This document shows positions 16,169 through 25,322 of a stretch of 64,000 bases of DNA, piece after piece; the stretch's first letter is position 1, and every line of letters starts with the position of its first letter. Source of the stretch: Butyrivibrio fibrisolvens (GTDB lineage: Bacteria; Bacillota; Clostridia; Lachnospirales; Lachnospiraceae). The translations under genes were made by a program, and so were the position numbers. The stretch spans positions 2,542,001 through 2,606,000 of the forward strand of contig NZ_CP146963.1 of the NCBI RefSeq assembly GCF_037113525.1, written 5' to 3'. Under the pieces are notes generated by a model. That model did no database searches. It was not told where the DNA came from and saw only the letters and a list, made by a program, of their open reading frames with translations.

Positions 16169-18226
16169 TCATGCTGTTACCATGCCAACCGACTGTAATT
16201 CAACGTCACTTTCCACTTCGTTGTAGGAAATGACTATAAGATCTTTGTAAGTTTCCTCTGTCATCTTTTTAAAGTACATTCTAACTATCGGAGAAGTCAT
16301 GACTATTGGACTTCTGCCGTTGTCTTCAAGCTTCTTGGCCTGACTGACAACGCTCTTTAGTATAGCTCTCGTTCTCTCAGGATCGAGCGTAAGATAAGCG
16401 CCTGTTTCTGTCTGTTTGACAGATCCCATGATCTCCTGTTCGACCTTAGGATCAAGGGTCACAACGCTTGTGGTTTCGCCCGGGATGAAATACTTATTGG
16501 ATATAGCACGCTTAAGGCTCTGGCGCACATATTCAGTAAGTATATCCGTATCATGAGTACTCGGAGCATAGTCTGCAAGAGTCTCAAATATAGTTACAAG
16601 GTCTCTTATTGATATACCCTCTGACAAAAGATTCTGTAGAACCTTCTCTATTTCACCAAGGCTCATAAGCTTTGGTACAAGCTCGTCAACAAGGGCTGCA
16701 TTGTTCTCTTTAAGGTTATTGACAAGATTCTGAACATCCTGCCTAGTCATAAGCTCAGCAATATGCTCTCTTATAACTTCCGTAAGATGAGTTGCGATGA
16801 TAGACGGCGGATCAACAACTGTATAACCCATGGATTCCGCACGTTCTCTCTGGCTTTCCGTGATCCATATAGCCGGCAGGTGGAAGGAAGGTTCAAAGGT
16901 CGGGATACCTGTGATCTCTTCCTCAACATGTCCCGGATTCATGGCCATATAGTGGTCAAATAAGATCTCGCCCTCGCTTATCTGTATACCTTTTATCTTA
17001 ATGATATACTGATTCGGATTGAGCTGGATATTATCACGAAGACGGATAATAGGTACAACCGTTCCAAGTTCAAGAGCTATCTGGCGCCTGATCATAACAA
17101 CACGGTCAAGAAGGTCACCGCCCTGATTGATATCAGCAAGTGGAATGATACCGTATCCAAACTCAAGCTCTATAGGATCAACCTGAAGAAGGGAGTTAAC
17201 ATTTTCAGGCTGCCTTATCTCTTCTGCCTGGGCCTCTTCAGTTTCTTCCACCGCTTCTTCTGTTATAGATTCTTCAACCCTTTGCTGCATCATTCTTCCG
17301 CCAACTATATAGACGGCACCGATAATAACATAGATAACAGGCGGCAGTGGTGAGAAAACGCCAAGGAAAGCTACAACTGCACCTACGAGGTACATAACCT
17401 TAGGAAGACCGAATACCTGATTGATAAGTGTATGACCAAAATCAGATTCGCCTGCACCCTTAGTTACAAGAACACCTGTTGCAAGGGATGTACAAAGAGA
17501 AGGAATTGATGATACAAGGCCGTCACCTATTGTAAGGATTGTGTATTTATCAACAGCTTCATTAAGTGAAAGGCTCTGCCTTAAAACACCCATCAGGATA
17601 CCGCCAACGATATTTACAGCCGTGATTATAAGTCCCGCAGCAGCGTCTCCTTTTACGTACTTGGAAGCACCGTCCATGTTACCAAAGAAGGTTGCTTCCT
17701 GCTGAATATGGTCACGTCTTCTCTTAGCTTCTTTGTCATCTATAACACCCGTATTAAGATCGGCATCGATAGCCATCTGCTTACCGGGCATAGCATCAAG
17801 TGTAAATCTTGCTGTTACTTCAGATACACGTTCTGAACCTTTGTTGATAACTACGAACTGAACAATGATAAGGATAAAATAAACGATAATACCAATAATA
17901 AGGTCGCCGGCACCAACGAACTGACCGAAAACCTCAATAACCTTACCGGGGTTACCGGTTGTAAGTATAAGTCTTGTAGATGAAACGTTTAGAGCAATTC
18001 TGAAAACCGTTGTACATAGAAGCATTGTAGGATAAAAACTCATATCCAAAGCTTCCTTGACATACATGGCATTAAATAAAATTGCAAAGGCCATAGAAAG
18101 GTCGATTGCAAGTAGAATATCCATTAGCATCGCAGGGATGGGAATGATGAGCATTATAAGCGCAGATACTATATAAAGTGCTACGCCATAGTCAAAAACC
18201 AGCTCAGTAATCTTCTTACGATTCAT
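16169..18226 (-). CDS. flhA: Flagellar export apparatus protein FlhA
   Basis: Core membrane component of the flagellar type III export gate. Eight predicted transmembrane helices fill the first ~320 residues, including the conserved cytoplasmic FHIPEP-like loop region with ARFTLDAMPGKQMAIDADLN; the C-terminal cytoplasmic domain (about 345-685) has the VDPIELEFGYGIIPL and VVIVVDPPSIIATHL-type segments. Length 685 is normal. ATG at 18226 chosen because GGGGG sits 6 nt upstream, whereas the ATG two codons earlier overlaps that site. Confidence 0.97.
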   Translation of the reverse strand: MNRKKITELVFDYGVALYIVSALIMLIIPIPAMLMDILLAIDLSMAFAILFNAMYVKEALDMSFYPTMLLCTTVFRIALNVSSTRLILTTGNPGKVIEVFGQFVGAGDLIIGIIVYFILIIVQFVVINKGSERVSEVTARFTLDAMPGKQMAIDADLNTGVIDDKEAKRRRDHIQQEATFFGNMDGASKYVKGDAAAGLIITAVNIVGGILMGVLRQSLSLNEAVDKYTILTIGDGLVSSIPSLCTSLATGVLVTKGAGESDFGHTLINQVFGLPKVMYLVGAVVAFLGVFSPLPPVIYVIIGAVYIVGGRMMQQRVEESITEEAVEETEEAQAEEIRQPENVNSLLQVDPIELEFGYGIIPLADINQGGDLLDRVVMIRRQIALELGTVVPIIRLRDNIQLNPNQYIIKIKGIQISEGEILFDHYMAMNPGHVEEEITGIPTFEPSFHLPAIWITESQRERAESMGYTVVDPPSIIATHLTEVIREHIAELMTRQDVQNLVNNLKENNAALVDELVPKLMSLGEIEKVLQNLLSEGISIRDLVTIFETLADYAPSTHDTDILTEYVRQSLKRAISNKYFIPGETTSVVTLDPKVEQEIMGSVKQTETGAYLTLDPERTRAILKSVVSQAKKLEDNGRSPIVMTSPIVRMYFKKMTEETYKDLIVISYNEVESDVELQSVGMVTA

Positions 18227-18332
18227 AAGCATCCCCCTTTCCCAATCATTCTCATAAAATGATTGAAAAATGCACTAACCCTAACACCTTAATGATATTT
18301 TATCAAAAAAATAGCGCAATTACATCACTTTT

Positions 18333-19451
18333 TTATATTTTTCCCTGCAGTTTATATACATATGCTAATACTTCTGCCACTGCCTTATACAATTCAGGCG
18401 GGATAAATTCGCCTATTTCAACGTTTGCATAGAGCATTCGTGCAAGGGGCTTATCTTCTACTATCTCGATGTGATTTTCTTTGGCTACTTCCTTGATCTT
18501 CTGAGCTACAAAATCGGCACCTTTGGCTATTACTTTAGGAGCAGGGTCTTCATCCTGGTTGTAAAGAAGGGCTACTGCATAGTGGGTAGGGTTTGTGATA
18601 ACTACGTCAGCTTTGGGGAGTTCTTTCATCATTCTGCGCTGGGCAGCTTCTCTCATTCTCTGTTTCTGCTTCGATTTGACCTGAGGATCACCTTCAGTAT
18701 CTTTATATTCATCTTTAACTTCCTGCTTGGTCATCTTCATGTCTTCACGGAATTTATGCTTCTGATAAAGAAAATCTGCGAATGCTACAATGACGTATAC
18801 AAGAGCGCATCGAAGTCCAAGATCTATTATCAGATCACCCATAAGGGCTATTCCCTGTTTGAGTGGCATGTCATAGAGAAGGTATATTGATTCTTCTCTT
18901 CCTGTGAGAGTTATATATACCACAGCTGATATCAGGCCTATCTTAAGGAGAGCTTTTAACAGATTAAAAAGAGACTGAACAGAAAAAATACGCTTAATTC
19001 CGTTAAGAGGGTTAAGCTTATCAAATTTGGGTTTCATAGGCTCCGGGGTTATCTTAAATCCGAACTGGATTATATTGCAGATAAGCGCCAGGGCAAATCC
19101 TGCGATGAGATACGGAAGAACCGTGAGAAGGACAACAACAATTATCTTTTTAAAAATAGAATCAAATGTAGCTCTTGGGATATATCCATCCACCATCACT
19201 ATGGTATCAGGAATATTTTCATAGATATTTCTGAAAAGAAACAGGAAATTAGTGCCAAGGTATTCTTTATAGACGCTCAATATGATAAAAAAGGCAAAAA
19301 GATCCGCAGCCACGGTTATTTCCTGGCTTTTTGCCACCTGACCTTTTTTTCTTGCATCACTTAGTCTTTTGCTGGTTGCCTCTTCGGTCTTTTCACCGCC
19401 GGGACCTTCTTTGGCAAAAAACTGAAGATCATACCTAAGGCGTAAGTCCAT
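18333..19451 (-). CDS. flhB: Flagellar export apparatus protein FlhB
   Basis: Export gate protein whose self-cleavage switches secretion from hook to filament substrates. Four transmembrane helices are followed by a cytoplasmic domain with the autocleavage motif NPTH in ADVVITNPTHYAVALLY. The N-terminal signature GEKTEEATSKRLSDARKKGQ is present. An ATG at 19451 with AGGAG upstream is preferred over a TTG six codons earlier; it overlaps the end of fliR by 17 nt, indicating coupling. The switch partner FliK is encoded at 31.9-33.4 kb. Confidence 0.96.
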   Translation of the reverse strand: MDLRLRYDLQFFAKEGPGGEKTEEATSKRLSDARKKGQVAKSQEITVAADLFAFFIILSVYKEYLGTNFLFLFRNIYENIPDTIVMVDGYIPRATFDSIFKKIIVVVLLTVLPYLIAGFALALICNIIQFGFKITPEPMKPKFDKLNPLNGIKRIFSVQSLFNLLKALLKIGLISAVVYITLTGREESIYLLYDMPLKQGIALMGDLIIDLGLRCALVYVIVAFADFLYQKHKFREDMKMTKQEVKDEYKDTEGDPQVKSKQKQRMREAAQRRMMKELPKADVVITNPTHYAVALLYNQDEDPAPKVIAKGADFVAQKIKEVAKENHIEIVEDKPLARMLYANVEIGEFIPPELYKAVAEVLAYVYKLQGKI

Positions 19452-20217
19452 AAGCGAACTCCTGAACAAGTATTTTCATCTGGTCAAAAACAAATTCAGA
19501 TGCAGCTGACATAAGGGAGCTTGTCAAAAACAGTATCCCAAGACCTACCAGGATCTTGAGCTGCATACCTACAGCAAACATGTTGAGCTGAGGAGAAACC
19601 TTGGCAAGGATACCAAGGACTATATTCATGGTAAAACATATGATAAATACAGGGAGCGTGATCCTAAAGCCGATGACCATATAGTCCTTCATAAATTCAA
19701 GCATGCTCTTTAAAAGGAAATTGGTCTGGGGCACTGCTCCGTTAACAGGAATGATCACAAAAGAATCTGCAAGCGCCTTCACAAGATATCTGTACATACC
19801 GCTTATAATAAGCATTATCATAAGCATCTGCTGATAAAGAGCACCTGTAATTGTCACGTTGGTATTGGTGCCCGGATCCATTATAGATACCATAGAAAGA
19901 CCCGTCATCATATCTATTATCTGACCTGCAAATGAACCTATCTGCATACAGATAAGAGATGCAAAAGCAAGGATAATTCCGGTTACGAGCTCTCTCATGA
20001 CTATGACAGCATAGCCGTAGACAGTTGAATACTCAAGGTTCATTCTTGGAGCCACGTCAAAAAGGATAAAAGCAAGAAATATCGAAAAGCCAACTTTATA
20101 TCTTGCAGGTATACCTCTGGCAGAAAAAAACGGCGCAACAAATATAAAGGCCGAGACCCGGACCAGAATAAGCAGAAAATATTCAAGATCGCCATAGGTA
20201 AAAGAAAGATCAACCAT
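19435..20217 (-). CDS. fliR: Flagellar export apparatus protein FliR
   Basis: Integral membrane protein of the export gate with FliP and FliQ. The 260-residue protein has about six hydrophobic helices and FliR signatures RVSAFIFVAPFFSARGIPARYKV (shown only in part here) near the N-terminus, then AGQIIDMMTGLSMVSIMDPG near residue 95. The C-terminus overlaps flhB. The ribosome binding site (AAGG) is weak, consistent with coupling to fliQ. Confidence 0.95.
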   Translation of the reverse strand: MVDLSFTYGDLEYFLLILVRVSAFIFVAPFFSARGIPARYKVGFSIFLAFILFDVAPRMNLEYSTVYGYAVIVMRELVTGIILAFASLICMQIGSFAGQIIDMMTGLSMVSIMDPGTNTNVTITGALYQQMLMIMLIISGMYRYLVKALADSFVIIPVNGAVPQTNFLLKSMLEFMKDYMVIGFRITLPVFIICFTMNIVLGILAKVSPQLNMFAVGMQLKILVGLGILFLTSSLMSAASEFVFDQMKILVQEFAYGLTP

Positions 20218-20255
20218 GATTTATGCCTTATAAGTGAGACTTTTTTCTTTTTTGA

Positions 20256-20525
20256 TCAATGAATATATAGGGAAAAATCTGACCACAGCTTTGTCATAAA
20301 ATTGGATATCTGCGTACCCATATAATTTCCAAGAAATATCAAACATCCAAATGCAACAAGAAGTTTAGGAACAAAAGTCAGGGTCTGTTCCTGTATCGAG
20401 GTTACAGTCTGGAATATGGAGATCATAAGACCCATTATAAGGGAAGCCAGAAGCATCGGGCCGCCGACTTTTATTACAAGGAATAGTGCTTCTCTTATGA
20501 TCTGATTAACAACACCAGCATCCAT
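20256..20525 (-). CDS. fliQ: Flagellar export apparatus protein FliQ
   Basis: Small two-helix export gate protein, 89 residues from the ATG at 20525, exactly the usual size. Hydrophobic helices at about 14-38 and 52-73; LMISIFQTVTSIQEQTLTFV is the diagnostic FliQ segment. The start was chosen for GGAGG 7 nt upstream; a longer frame begins within that site. Lies between fliP and fliR. Confidence 0.95.
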   Translation of the reverse strand: MDAGVVNQIIREALFLVIKVGGPMLLASLIMGLMISIFQTVTSIQEQTLTFVPKLLVAFGCLIFLGNYMGTQISNFMTKLWSDFSLYIH

Positions 20526-20563
20526 AGATCGTACCTCCATGTGATTTAATACAAGATCGGGAA

Positions 20564-20635
20564 CTACAGGATGTATAGAGTTACGCTCCGTAACTCAGTA
20601 CATGTTCAGAAATGCATGGATGCATTTCTATGTAC
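20564..20635 (+). repeat. Two-hairpin intergenic element, copy 3, with an extra hairpin
   Basis: Hairpin 1 is CTAC-AGGAT-GTATAG (one bulged base). An additional stem GAGTTAC / GTAACTC at 20578-20596 follows, then hairpin 2 with lower stem GTACAT/ATGTAC, bulge GTTC and upper stem AGAAATGCAT with ATGCATTTCT around GG. It ends one base before the fliP stop codon. The insert between the two hairpins is unique among the eight copies. Confidence 0.85.
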
Positions 20636-20636
20636 G

Positions 20637-21578
20637 TCAGTAGAACGTCTTAACAAGACTTCCGATTATAAGATTCCAACCGTCTGCAAGTACGAACAGA
20701 AGTATTTTGAATGGCATAGAAATCGTAGTAGGCGGGAGCATCATCATACCCATTGACATAAGTACGGATGCAACTACCATATCGATAACAATAAATGGGA
20801 TGTAAATAAGGAAACCTATGATGAATCCGGTTCTAAGTTCACTTATCATAAATGAAGGAACAAGGACCGTAGTCGGGATGTCATCAAGTGTTCCATCCCA
20901 TTCATCTCCGCTTATCTCCATAAATAAAACAACGTCTTTGCGCTGGGTCTGTGGATACATGAACTCTCTTATAGGTTTCATGGCTTTATCCAAAAACTCC
21001 TGCTGAGTAACTTCGCCGTTATTAAACGGTACGTAAGCTTCATTGTATACACGAAGTATAGTCGGCTGCATTATATAGAAGGTCAGAAACAGAGCCAGTC
21101 CTACAAGTACCATGTTAGGAGGGGCTGTCTGGGTATTAAGAGCTGTTCTTGTAAAGTGAAGAACCAGAATGATCCTCGTAAACGAGGTCATCATAATGAT
21201 AATAGAAGGTAACAGTGCGAGCAGAGTAAGAGTTATGAAAATGCGCAGCGCACCATTAATGTCACCGTTACCATTGTCGTAGGTAACGGTAACATAATTA
21301 GCAATATTAAGTTCCGAAAGGTCTTCAGCCGTTTCGGCTGTGCCGGGGTCTTTGATATTGGTACGTTCATCATCCGTACCAGTCAAATGATAATCCGGTT
21401 CAACAGTGGGGTCAGTGTCCGTGGTGTCATCAACATATTCTGTTCCGGCCTCGGTCGCAGTTGATACGATAGGAATTGCAAAAGAAAGAAAGGCCACCAT
21501 AACCGCAGATGCCGCAGTGCTGATGACAGCTCTAGAAAGCAACCGGCGTATGTTGTCCTTTCCCTTAGGATTTCTCAT
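20637..21578 (-). CDS. fliP: Flagellar export apparatus protein FliP
   Basis: Export gate protein forming the FliPQR complex. A signal-like hydrophobic N-terminus (about residues 16-36) precedes a non-conserved acidic extracytoplasmic stretch, then the FliP core: LTLLALLPSIIIMMTSFTRI, LHFTRTALNTQTAPPNMVLVG (abridged), and VLVPSFMISELRTGFIIGFL, with four further membrane helices. At 313 residues it is longer than the usual ~220-250, because of the N-terminal extension. ATG preceded by GGGGGATC at long spacing. Confidence 0.95.
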   Translation of the reverse strand: MRNPKGKDNIRRLLSRAVISTAASAVMVAFLSFAIPIVSTATEAGTEYVDDTTDTDPTVEPDYHLTGTDDERTNIKDPGTAETAEDLSELNIANYVTVTYDNGNGDINGALRIFITLTLLALLPSIIIMMTSFTRIILVLHFTRTALNTQTAPPNMVLVGLALFLTFYIMQPTILRVYNEAYVPFNNGEVTQQEFLDKAMKPIREFMYPQTQRKDVVLFMEISGDEWDGTLDDIPTTVLVPSFMISELRTGFIIGFLIYIPFIVIDMVVASVLMSMGMMMLPPTTISMPFKILLFVLADGWNLIIGSLVKTFY

Positions 21579-21607
21579 ATTCCGCTTGATCCCCCGCTAA
21601 GCAAAGT

Positions 21608-21952
21608 TTATTTTTGCTGCCAACCCTGTTTAATTTTATCCATGATATTTTGGAAAGAATTACCTGAAGAAAAATCCTGCGCTGCAACTTCCACGTCCTC
21701 GGATGAAAGTTCACAGAGTTTTTCTATGGAATCCTTGCTCACAGCTATTGCCACATACTTCGAGCCAATACGTATTATCTGCACGTATTGGCTTGGGCTA
21801 AGGCGCATGACTTCAACAGATTCAATGTTGGTATTAACAGAATGGTTTTTCTGATATCCAGCAATAAATCTGGTCGTGAAATACGTAAGCACCAGAATAA
21901 CTATGAATAAAAATATCACAGTTAAAAACTGAGCTATAGCTGTTACGTCCAA
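21608..21952 (-). CDS. fliO: Flagellar protein FliO
   Basis: Small membrane protein that helps assemble the FliP ring. The 114-residue product has one N-terminal transmembrane helix (about 8-28) and a cytoplasmic FliO domain with IESVEVMRLSPSQYVQIIRI and YVAIAVSKDSIEKLCEL. It starts at TTG, one base after the cheY stop codon, with AGGAT overlapping the cheY end, which implies coupled translation. Position cheY-fliO-fliP matches other Clostridia. Confidence 0.9.
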   Translation of the reverse strand: MDVTAIAQFLTVIFLFIVILVLTYFTTRFIAGYQKNHSVNTNIESVEVMRLSPSQYVQIIRIGSKYVAIAVSKDSIEKLCELSSEDVEVAAQDFSSGNSFQNIMDKIKQGWQQK

Positions 21953-21953
21953 A

Positions 21954-22316
21954 TTATCCTATAACCTTCTTGACAGCCTCGAGAACACGGTCTGCCTGGA
22001 AAGGTTTAACGATAAAGTCACGAGCGCCTGACTGTATAGCTTCAACAACCATGGCCTGCTGACCCATTGCTGAACACATGATAACTACGGCTTTAGGATC
22101 GCCTTCTTTGATCTTCTTGAGTGCCTGGATTCCATCCATCTCAGGCATAGTAATATCCATCAGCACAAGATCCGGATGAAGCTCATTATACTTTTCTACT
22201 GCTTTTGCTCCATTCTCTGCTTCGCCTGCGACATTGTAGCCATTTTTTGTAAGAATATCTTTGATCATCATTCTCATAAATGCTGCGTCATCACAAACTA
22301 ACACATTTTTTGCCAT
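21954..22316 (-). CDS. cheY: Chemotaxis response regulator CheY
   Basis: Single-domain receiver, 120 residues, that binds the flagellar switch when phosphorylated. Acidic pocket D9-D10, phosphoacceptor D54 (LVLMDITMPEMDG), and the conserved Lys in FIVKPF near the C-terminus are all present. GGAGAATGAGCG precedes the ATG. Unlike its neighbours it is separated from fliY by about 130 nt that carry a sigma-D-like promoter and a leader hairpin, so it can be expressed separately from the upstream genes. Confidence 0.96.
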   Translation of the reverse strand: MAKNVLVCDDAAFMRMMIKDILTKNGYNVAGEAENGAKAVEKYNELHPDLVLMDITMPEMDGIQALKKIKEGDPKAVVIMCSAMGQQAMVVEAIQSGARDFIVKPFQADRVLEAVKKVIG

Positions 22317-22364
22317 CGCTCATTCTCCATTTCTTTTTAGTAATATAGTTGTCGGTTAAGGAGA

Positions 22365-22387
22365 TTAAATTACCATCGGTAATTTAA
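22365..22387 (-). promoter_or_regulatory. Hairpin in the cheY leader
   Basis: Perfect 10-bp stem TTAAATTACC / GGTAATTTAA with a 3-nt loop, about 50 nt before the cheY ATG and downstream of the candidate sigma-D promoter. No T-run on the minus strand; function unknown. Confidence 0.55.
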
Positions 22388-22423
22388 CTCGATTAAAAAA
22401 GCTAATCGCAATCTGCGTAAAAT

Positions 22424-22451
22424 ATATCGGACAGATATGCAAATTACTTTA
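22424..22451 (-). promoter_or_regulatory. Candidate sigma-D (sigma-28) promoter of cheY
   Basis: On the minus strand TAAA, 16-nt spacer and TCCGATAT, matching the sigma-D consensus (TAAA, 14-16 nt, GCCGATAT) at 11 of 12 positions. The TAAA overlaps the fliY stop codon. It would drive cheY and the genes after it. Confidence 0.7.
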
Positions 22452-23675
22452 CTTAATAATTTCTGTGACCCTGACACCAAAACTTTCGTCGATTACAACT
22501 ACTTCTCCTTTGGCTACATACTTGCCGTTAACAAGTACGTCTACAGGTTCACCTGCAACTTTATCCAGTTCTATGATAGTACCTGGTGCAAAATCAAGAA
22601 TGTCAGAAATTGGCTTGTGCGTTCTACCAAGCTCAACAGTAACTTCAAGCGGAACGTCTTTGATCAGAGTAATGTTTTCGCCGCCTGCAATGAGCTGACC
22701 GTCCGGACTGAAATTCTGGAATGATGCCGGCTGAACGTTCATACTCTGCATAGGCATCATCTGTGGCTGCATCATCATCTGCGGCTGCATCATAGGCTGT
22801 CCCATCATCGGCTGGCCCATCATTGGCTGCTGCATCATCGGCTGCTGTGCCATAGACTGATCCATTGCTGGCGGAGGAGCTGCTGCATCCATCGCTGGCG
22901 CTGCATCCATTGCGGGAGCAGGCGCTGGTTCAGACGGAGGAGGAAGCTGATCCTCTTTAGTGCTTGTAATAAAAGTATCATACAAACTCTTTGCAAAGTC
23001 AACAGGATACAACTGCATGATTGACGAATCCACAAGATCGCCGATCTGCATCTTGAAGTTGATCCTTACAAAAGTTCCGCGCAGGAATTCTGCTATTTCA
23101 CCAGGATCCGTATCCATGGCTGCAAGGAGCGTTGCCTGAGGCGGCGAAATATCAACCTTCTCATCGATCATTGATGAAAGCGCTGTCGCAGCAGCACCCA
23201 TCATCTGGTTCATGGCTTCGGAAATAGCAGACAGCTGCAGCTCTCCGATCTCACCATCCTGAATATTGGTACCGTCGCCGCCCATCATAAGATCAGTGAT
23301 GACCATAACATCATGTTCTTTTAATATCATGATGTTACTGCCATCAAGACCGATCGTGTACTTGATCTGTACAAATACACACGGTCTCTCATAGTCACTC
23401 ATGAGCTTATCCCAGTTGCATAATGAAACTACGGGCGTTGTGATATTAACCTTCTGATTTACGAGCGAGAAAAGAGTTGTCGCAGAAGAACCCATACTGA
23501 TATTGGCAACTTCACCGACCGCGTCTTTTTCCACATCGGAAAGAAGGGACTCATCAATTTCACCACTCATAACGCTGCCTCCATCCGGCGCCGCATCACC
23601 CGAATCTCCGCCGCCAGATGTATCCATGCCTTCCAAAAGGGCATTAATTTCATCCTGAGAGAGTGTTCCGTCCAT
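22449..23675 (-). CDS. fliY: Flagellar switch protein and CheY-P phosphatase FliY
   Basis: C-ring protein of Gram-positive type, 408 residues. The N-terminus has a FliM-like CheY-P binding helix (SQDEINALLEGM). The middle is a CheC-like phosphatase with two E..N active sites (GEVANISMGSSATTL and SEAMNQMMGAAATAL). The C-terminal 75 residues are a FliN/SpoA domain (PLEVTVELGRTHKPISDIL). A low-complexity Pro/Met/Gln-rich linker (repeats of QPMMGQPMM, about 255-315) separates the last two. It follows fliM by a few bases, with GGAGGAATAAAAG before the ATG. Confidence 0.96.
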   Translation of the reverse strand: MDGTLSQDEINALLEGMDTSGGGDSGDAAPDGGSVMSGEIDESLLSDVEKDAVGEVANISMGSSATTLFSLVNQKVNITTPVVSLCNWDKLMSDYERPCVFVQIKYTIGLDGSNIMILKEHDVMVITDLMMGGDGTNIQDGEIGELQLSAISEAMNQMMGAAATALSSMIDEKVDISPPQATLLAAMDTDPGEIAEFLRGTFVRINFKMQIGDLVDSSIMQLYPVDFAKSLYDTFITSTKEDQLPPPSEPAPAPAMDAAPAMDAAAPPPAMDQSMAQQPMMQQPMMGQPMMGQPMMQPQMMMQPQMMPMQSMNVQPASFQNFSPDGQLIAGGENITLIKDVPLEVTVELGRTHKPISDILDFAPGTIIELDKVAGEPVDVLVNGKYVAKGEVVVIDESFGVRVTEIIK

Positions 23676-23678
23676 CTT

Positions 23679-24659
23679 TTATTCCTCCTCTCTTATCACC
23701 GACGTAACCCTAACCGCATACTTTTTATCCGAAGTTCCAGGAAGTGCAGTGAATTTATCTATATTTCCCACATATACATGCATTTCCTGAGTAACTCTGG
23801 AATCAAGTCTTATAATGTCCCCTAGCTGAAGCTGTACAAAGTCACTGACAGATACCTGACATTTTCCAAGCACTGCTTTGACAGGTACTTCAATCTTTCT
23901 AACGAGGGATTCAAGAAACTCTGAATCATTCTCTTCGTTATGCCTTTGCATACTGGAGAACCAGTACTTGGTATTCAGACGATCCATTACACTTTCAAGT
24001 GTAAAGAAAGGAAGACAGAAGTTCATGAGACCTTCTACTTCACCTATCTTCAGATTCAGTGTTACGATAGCGATCATATCTGTCGGAGATATGACCTGTG
24101 CAAACTGAGGATTGGTCTCTATTCTGTCAAGAATAGGATCAATGTTTACAACGTTCTCCCATGGCTCGACCAGCTGCTGAACGCATATTGTTACCATTTT
24201 CTCTATAAGAGGCATCTCAATATCAGTGAAGGCTCTTGGCTTATCGAGCGCCGTTCCTTCACCGCCCAGCATTCTGTCTATAAAAGAAAATCCTATATTG
24301 GACTGAACTTCAACAATTATCTGACCCTGTAGCGGATTAAAATTAACAATACCCAGAATTACAGGGTTTGAAAGAGCATTTGAAAATTCCGAGAATGTAA
24401 CTGTTTCTGAGTTTTCAACTGTTATCTGTACATTTTTTCTAAGATAAAGGGGCAAAGTTGTAGCAAGAAGTCTTCCATAATGCTCAAAGATGATCTCAAG
24501 TGTTCTCAGATGCTCTTTAGAGAACTTCGCAGGGCGTCTGAAATCATAGTCCTTGACCTTTTTCTCATCGGCCTTGGACATCTCTTCGACATCTAGTTCA
24601 CCTGTTGACAGCGCCGCCAGTAGGTTATCTATCTCATTTTGGCTTAAGACATCACTCAT
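23679..24659 (-). CDS. fliM: Flagellar motor switch protein FliM
   Basis: C-ring switch protein that receives CheY-P. N-terminal CheY-P binding segment LSQNEIDNLLAAL at residues 4-16, then the FliM middle domain (RRPAKFSKEHLRTLEIIFEH, AFTDIEMPLIEKMV) and a C-terminal SpoA domain (KAVLGKCQVSVSDFVQLQLG). The 326-residue length is normal. GAGGAG precedes the ATG. Organised fliL-fliM-fliY as in other Firmicutes. Confidence 0.97.
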   Translation of the reverse strand: MSDVLSQNEIDNLLAALSTGELDVEEMSKADEKKVKDYDFRRPAKFSKEHLRTLEIIFEHYGRLLATTLPLYLRKNVQITVENSETVTFSEFSNALSNPVILGIVNFNPLQGQIIVEVQSNIGFSFIDRMLGGEGTALDKPRAFTDIEMPLIEKMVTICVQQLVEPWENVVNIDPILDRIETNPQFAQVISPTDMIAIVTLNLKIGEVEGLMNFCLPFFTLESVMDRLNTKYWFSSMQRHNEENDSEFLESLVRKIEVPVKAVLGKCQVSVSDFVQLQLGDIIRLDSRVTQEMHVYVGNIDKFTALPGTSDKKYAVRVTSVIREEE

Positions 24660-24707
24660 ACTCCTCTATCTCCCATACCCTATTCGGACCAGAGTCAAAC
24701 TTTTTGG

Positions 24708-24764
24708 GACCTGTTTTTTAGGTCCAGAGTTTAACGAGGTTGATTTATCAAACTCATTAAACTC
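24708..24764 (-). repeat. Palindromes between fliL and fliM
   Basis: GGACCT / AGGTCC around a T-rich loop (24708-24726 region), then GAGTTTAA at 24727-24734 paired with TTAAACTC at 24757-24764, enclosing GGTTGAT-TT-ATCAA. The layout and the sequences ACCTG..TTTTTAGGT and GGTTGATTTATCAA recur next to flgC at 45.3 kb. The element ends 3 nt from the fliL stop codon. Confidence 0.6.
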
Positions 24765-24767
24765 ATA

Positions 24768-25307
24768 TTACATTTTTACTGGCAAGAATGAACTGAAGCT
24801 TATGTCATAAATGAATGCAGAACCGAAATAGTCCTGAACCTTATCAAGGATCTCCCTCTCGATCGCTGCCTGGTTATCTGATACATTATCGAAGTTATAC
24901 TGTGATACTACTTCATTAACAATAGACTTGATCTTGGATGTTGCACCTGCAAGACTTTCACTTGATCCAAGTGTTGCATAATCTGAATTTACAGTATCCA
25001 TAGATATATTAAGTGAACACCGCAAGATCGCAGACTGACCGCTTTCTGTCTTGGAAAGAGATATCTGGATATCTGTGATCTCATAGTTAGCTGTATCAGC
25101 AGCTGTTATATCCGATGCCTGTCTTGCAAAGCCTGCGCTTGTTCCTGCGCCGCCCCCTGCTTCAAGTTCAAGAGCCGATGCAATATCCGATATTACTGTG
25201 GCTGTCTTTTGATTAGTCTGCATAACTGACAGCATTACTATTCCGGTAAGAACCGTATTGATAATAAGTAAAGCCAGAATAATTATAGCCAGCATGTTCC
25301 TTTTCAT
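24768..25307 (-). CDS. fliL: Flagellar basal body-associated protein FliL
   Basis: Single-pass membrane protein that supports stator function. Transmembrane helix at residues 6-27, a short linker, and a periplasmic-side FliL domain (YEITDIQISLSKTESGQSAI and EREILDKVQDYFGSAFIYDI). At 179 residues it is normal. AAAGGAG precedes the ATG. It sits directly after motB, as usual in this type of cluster. Confidence 0.88.
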   Translation of the reverse strand: MKRNMLAIIILALLIINTVLTGIVMLSVMQTNQKTATVISDIASALELEAGGGAGTSAGFARQASDITAADTANYEITDIQISLSKTESGQSAILRCSLNISMDTVNSDYATLGSSESLAGATSKIKSIVNEVVSQYNFDNVSDNQAAIEREILDKVQDYFGSAFIYDISFSSFLPVKM

Positions 25308-25322
25308 ATTCGTTCTCCTTTT

